Source: Pseudomonadota bacterium
Lineage (GTDB): Bacteria > Pseudomonadota > Alphaproteobacteria > Caulobacterales > Caulobacteraceae
Direction of reading: 5' to 3'
DNA length: 7,307 bases
Assembly (NCBI GenBank): GCA_023433655.1
Contig: JAEYUE010000274.1
Span: 1-7,307 of the forward strand
Shown here in pieces: positions 5,890 through 7,307 of this stretch. The notes below the pieces were generated by a model. It was not told the origin of the DNA. It made no database searches and was given only the letters and a program-made list of their open reading frames with translations. The position numbers were made by a program, and so were the translations under genes. Each line of letters begins with the position of its first letter. Position 1 is the stretch's first letter.

Positions 5890-5932
5890 GACGGGACTCG
5901 TCGATTGTGCACTGCGATACGGGGAGGCGGGG

Positions 5933-5961
5933 GTGATAGGCGCGCAAGACGCCCGAAGCAA
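5933..5961 (-). promoter_or_regulatory. Candidate promoter of ppa
   Basis: On the minus strand TTGCTT (5961-5956) and TATCAC (5938-5933) are separated by 17 bases and would start transcription near 5926, giving a leader of about 37 bases. Agreement with the sigma-70 consensus is partial (TTG of the -35, four of six in the -10). Within the predicted leader is TTGTGCACTGC (5905-5915 on the plus strand), an 11-mer that also occurs in the small-RNA promoter at 6846-6856. Confidence 0.4.
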
Positions 5962-6024
5962 GGCGGACTTGCCCCCGGCGGTTCCTCGGGCCACCAACGG
6001 GCGGGGGAGTGAATTGGAGCGGTG

Positions 6025-6720
6025 ATGACCCTGACCGACGGCCTCGCCCTGGCCCTGTTCCTGCTGTGCTGGCTCGGCTACGGCCCGCTGCTGGCCGTGC
6101 TCGCGCGGCGCAGCGGCTCGCTCAACGACGACATGATGGTGGTCCGGCGCGCGTGGATGATGGCCATGACCCACCGCGAGGTGCGCATCGTCGACAGCCA
6201 GTTGATGGGCCACACCATCAACTCCGGCGGCTTCTTCGCCTCGACCAACCTGCTGCTCATCGCCGCCGTGGCCGGCATCCTGTTCGGCGGCGAGCAGGCG
6301 CTGCAGGGCGTGGCGGCGGTCGGCGAGGCCGCGCCGACGCGGCTGCTCGAGGCCAAGCTGGCGCTGGTGCTCCTTTGCCTCGCCCGCGGCCTGCTCGATT
6401 TCATCTGGTCGATCCGCCAGATGAACTACGCCCTCGCCCTGATCGGGGCCGCCCCGGAGCTGCACACGGAGGCCGACCGGGTGGCCCTGGGGGAGGCCGC
6501 GGGGCGGTTGCTCAACCCCGCCCTCAGCGCCTTCAGCCAGGGCGTGCGGGGGTATTATTTCGCGCTGGCCGCGGCGGCCTGGCTGTTCGGCCCCCTGTGG
6601 CTCGCGCTGGGCGTTGTGGCGGTGTTCTGCCTGCTGGTCTGGCGCCAGGCCGGCTCGCCGGCCGCGCGGGCGGTGCGCGCCGCGCGCCGCCTGCTGGAGC
6701 CCCACCTCCCGGAACGGTGA
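6025..6720 (+). CDS. DUF599 family membrane protein
   Basis: The 231-residue product has about four hydrophobic helices (roughly residues 5-27, 70-90, 108-128 and 176-206). It shows the DUF599 pattern: a first helix ending in a conserved W-x-x-Y region (16-19), RRAWM (41-45) followed by a RE-x-R segment (51-54), and SGGFFASTNLLL (67-78). The family is common in proteobacteria and has no established function; a role at the inner membrane is all that can be said. The ATG at 6025 is preferred over the GTG directly before it (6022), because GGAG (6016-6019) is five bases from the ATG and only two from the GTG. The C-terminal ~25 residues are Arg/Ala-rich and probably cytoplasmic. The gene is divergent from ppa. 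Confidence 0.82.
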   Translation: MTLTDGLALALFLLCWLGYGPLLAVLARRSGSLNDDMMVVRRAWMMAMTHREVRIVDSQLMGHTINSGGFFASTNLLLIAAVAGILFGGEQALQGVAAVGEAAPTRLLEAKLALVLLCLARGLLDFIWSIRQMNYALALIGAAPELHTEADRVALGEAAGRLLNPALSAFSQGVRGYYFALAAAAWLFGPLWLALGVVAVFCLLVWRQAGSPAARAVRAARRLLEPHLPER

Positions 6721-6837
6721 AGCCGTTTCGCAGACGCCCCATCGCCGGGTCGCTCCAACCCATGAAATCGATTACAACGACCTTCTTCGGGTGAAGTCTG
6801 CCGTTACAAGGCGTGAACGCGGGTGCGAAATATCCGG

Positions 6838-6866
6838 TTGACCCTTTGTGCACTGCACACTAGCTT
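6838..6866 (+). promoter_or_regulatory. Sigma-70-type promoter of the small RNA
   Basis: TTGACC (6838-6843) and TAGCTT (6861-6866) are separated by exactly 17 bases. The -35 matches 5 of 6 positions of TTGACA; the -10 is weaker. Transcription would start near 6872-6874, precisely where the first hairpin of the small RNA begins. There is no protein gene between here and the terminator at 6954, so this promoter must serve the RNA. Confidence 0.7.
6847..6859. promoter_or_regulatory. Perfect 13-bp palindrome in the promoter spacer (candidate PhaR operator)
   Basis: TGTGCA-C-TGCACA is a perfect inverted repeat lying entirely between the -35 and -10 elements of the small-RNA promoter, where a bound protein would block RNA polymerase. 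Its core TGC-ACT-GCA fits the TGC-RNY-GCA core of sites reported for rhizobial PhaR (TTGCRNYGCAA), although the outer bases are G and C instead of T and A. phaR is encoded in the same window. That PhaR is the binder is inference; another regulator could use the site. Confidence 0.5.
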
Positions 6867-6872
6867 GATCGT

Positions 6873-6954
6873 CGACGCCGCGAGGCGTCATGCCCTTCCT
6901 GGGCGTTTCCTCCCTAAAGACTTCCATGCCGCGCCTTCGGGCGCGGCTTTTTTT
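6873..6954 (+). ncRNA. mmgR: Trans-acting small RNA of the MmgR (alpha-r8, suhB motif) type
   Basis: About 82 nucleotides lie between a promoter and a Rho-independent terminator with no coding capacity. The RNA folds into three hairpins: GACGCC-GCGA-GGCGTC (6874-6889), ATGCCC-TTCCT-GGGCGT (6890-6906) and the terminator. The stretch between the second and third hairpins is largely unpaired and contains TTTCCTCCCT (6906-6915), the ten-base element I know as conserved in the alphaproteobacterial MmgR/suhB-motif RNAs. It is complementary to purine-rich Shine-Dalgarno regions, so the RNA probably pairs with ribosome binding sites with the help of Hfq. In Sinorhizobium meliloti, MmgR limits PHB accumulation. 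CU-rich copies also sit in loop 2 (TTCCT) and before the terminator (CTTCC). Family assignment rests on the element and architecture; a covariance search was not possible. Confidence 0.8.
6928..6954 (+). terminator. Rho-independent terminator of the small RNA
   Basis: GCCGCGCC-TTCG-GGCGCGGC is a perfect 8-bp GC stem with a stable UUCG loop, directly followed by seven T residues (6948-6954). It is a textbook intrinsic terminator for plus-strand transcription. The last two T's are also part of the stop codon of the opposite-strand gene (6953-6955), so the same hairpin lies immediately after that gene and may protect its mRNA end. Confidence 0.95.
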
Positions 6955-7307
6955 ACGTCCGGCCGAGGGGCGGCGGGTCGGCCAGCAGGTCGGCGATGAC
7001 CCGCGCCACGCCGGCGGCGCAGCGGGACCAGCCGGGGCCGGGCCGCCGCGTCGCCTCGTCCAGATAGAGGGCGCGGTCCAGCTCGATCTGCACCGCGTGG
7101 AAGCCCTCGGCCGGCCGGCCCCAGCGCTGGGTGGTCCAGCCGCCGGAATAGGGCTGGTTCAACGCCACCCGCCACCCCAGCGACTCGAAACCCGCCCGCA
7201 GCCGCCGGGTCAGGGCCGCGGCGCACGATGAGCCATGTCGGTCGCCGAGCACCACGTCCGGTCCGCGCGCGCCGCCTGGCCGGCGCGTCGCCCGTGACGG
7301 CATGGAG
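6953..7307 (-). CDS. N-formylglutamate amidohydrolase-like protein (5' end outside window)
   Basis: The frame runs from the window edge to TAA at 6955-6953 and gives the C-terminal ~118 residues. They include SMPS at the edge, DVVLGDRHGSSC, LNQPYSGGWTTQRWG and HAVQIELDRALYLDE, all typical of the N-formylglutamate amidohydrolase/HutG-like family, whose classical member removes formate from N-formyl-L-glutamate in histidine breakdown. The ATG at 7303-7301 is internal: the Ser-Met-Pro around it is the usual family segment after a His, so the real start and the first metal-binding residues lie outside the window. Without neighbours I cannot say whether this is a true HutG or one of the many paralogues of unknown substrate. 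It is convergent with the small RNA and shares its terminator region. Confidence 0.85.
   Translation of the reverse strand, partial: SMPSRATRRPGGARGPDVVLGDRHGSSCAAALTRRLRAGFESLGWRVALNQPYSGGWTTQRWGRPAEGFHAVQIELDRALYLDEATRRPGPGWSRCAAGVARVIADLLADPPPLGRT

Noticed and set aside
5890..6705. N-terminal extension of the ppa frame to 459 residues
   Set aside because: The extension runs antisense through the DUF599 gene, has low-complexity sequence and adds nothing to the family I fold. ATG at 5889 gives the normal length.
6533..6853. Minus-strand frame covering the region between DUF599 and the small RNA
   Set aside because: It overlaps the DUF599 gene and the small-RNA promoter and becomes low-complexity Ala/Pro/Arg sequence.
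1..7307. Mobile element, CRISPR array, toxin-antitoxin or defence system
   Set aside because: No terminal repeats, transposase, direct-repeat array or recognisable toxin/antitoxin pair is present; composition is uniform and gene content is core-like.

Overview
The window is high-GC DNA in which C/G dominates third codon positions and protein genes are tightly packed on both strands. The gene content (alphaproteobacterial-type PhaR, a thiolase of the PHB pathway, a DUF599 protein, an N-formylglutamate amidohydrolase-like protein and an MmgR/suhB-type small RNA) points to an alphaproteobacterium, most likely of the Caulobacterales (Brevundimonas/Phenylobacterium/Caulobacter type). The order is an inference. 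The region looks chromosomal: I see no insertion sequence, integrase, tRNA, rRNA or CRISPR array.

Layout. 1-925 (+): the tail of an unrecognised gene, overlapped by a metallophosphoesterase gene. 904-1867 (-): a GDT1/UPF0016 manganese exporter followed by a small VanZ-like membrane protein, whose end overlaps the metallophosphoesterase gene tail-to-tail. 1868-2097: the leader of the exporter gene, which carries a complete yybP-ykoY (manganese) riboswitch on the minus strand plus a long GC inverted repeat just before a TTG start. 2098-2225: a possible 22-residue hydrophobic ORF and a strong hairpin. 2226-3948 (-): a hemolysin III-family membrane protein, phaR, and a small Arg-rich unknown protein one base downstream of phaR. 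4132-5310 (+): phaA, an acetyl-CoA acetyltransferase. 5326-5889 (-): inorganic pyrophosphatase. 6025-6720 (+): a DUF599 membrane protein. 6838-6954 (+): a promoter, small RNA and Rho-independent terminator. 6953-7307 (-): the 3' part of an N-formylglutamate amidohydrolase-like gene, running off the window edge.

How the parts may work together. phaR (granule-associated repressor) and phaA (first step of PHB synthesis) lie close together and diverge, and no phaB or phaC is in the window. About 1.5 kb beyond phaA is a small RNA with the UUUCCUCCCU element of the MmgR family, which limits PHB accumulation in Sinorhizobium. Its promoter spacer holds a perfect TGTGCA-C-TGCACA palindrome whose core, TGC-ACT-GCA, resembles reported PhaR sites. 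The most interesting hypothesis here is therefore a local PHB control circuit linking PhaR and the small RNA. Separately, the exporter gene appears to be switched on by manganese through its riboswitch.
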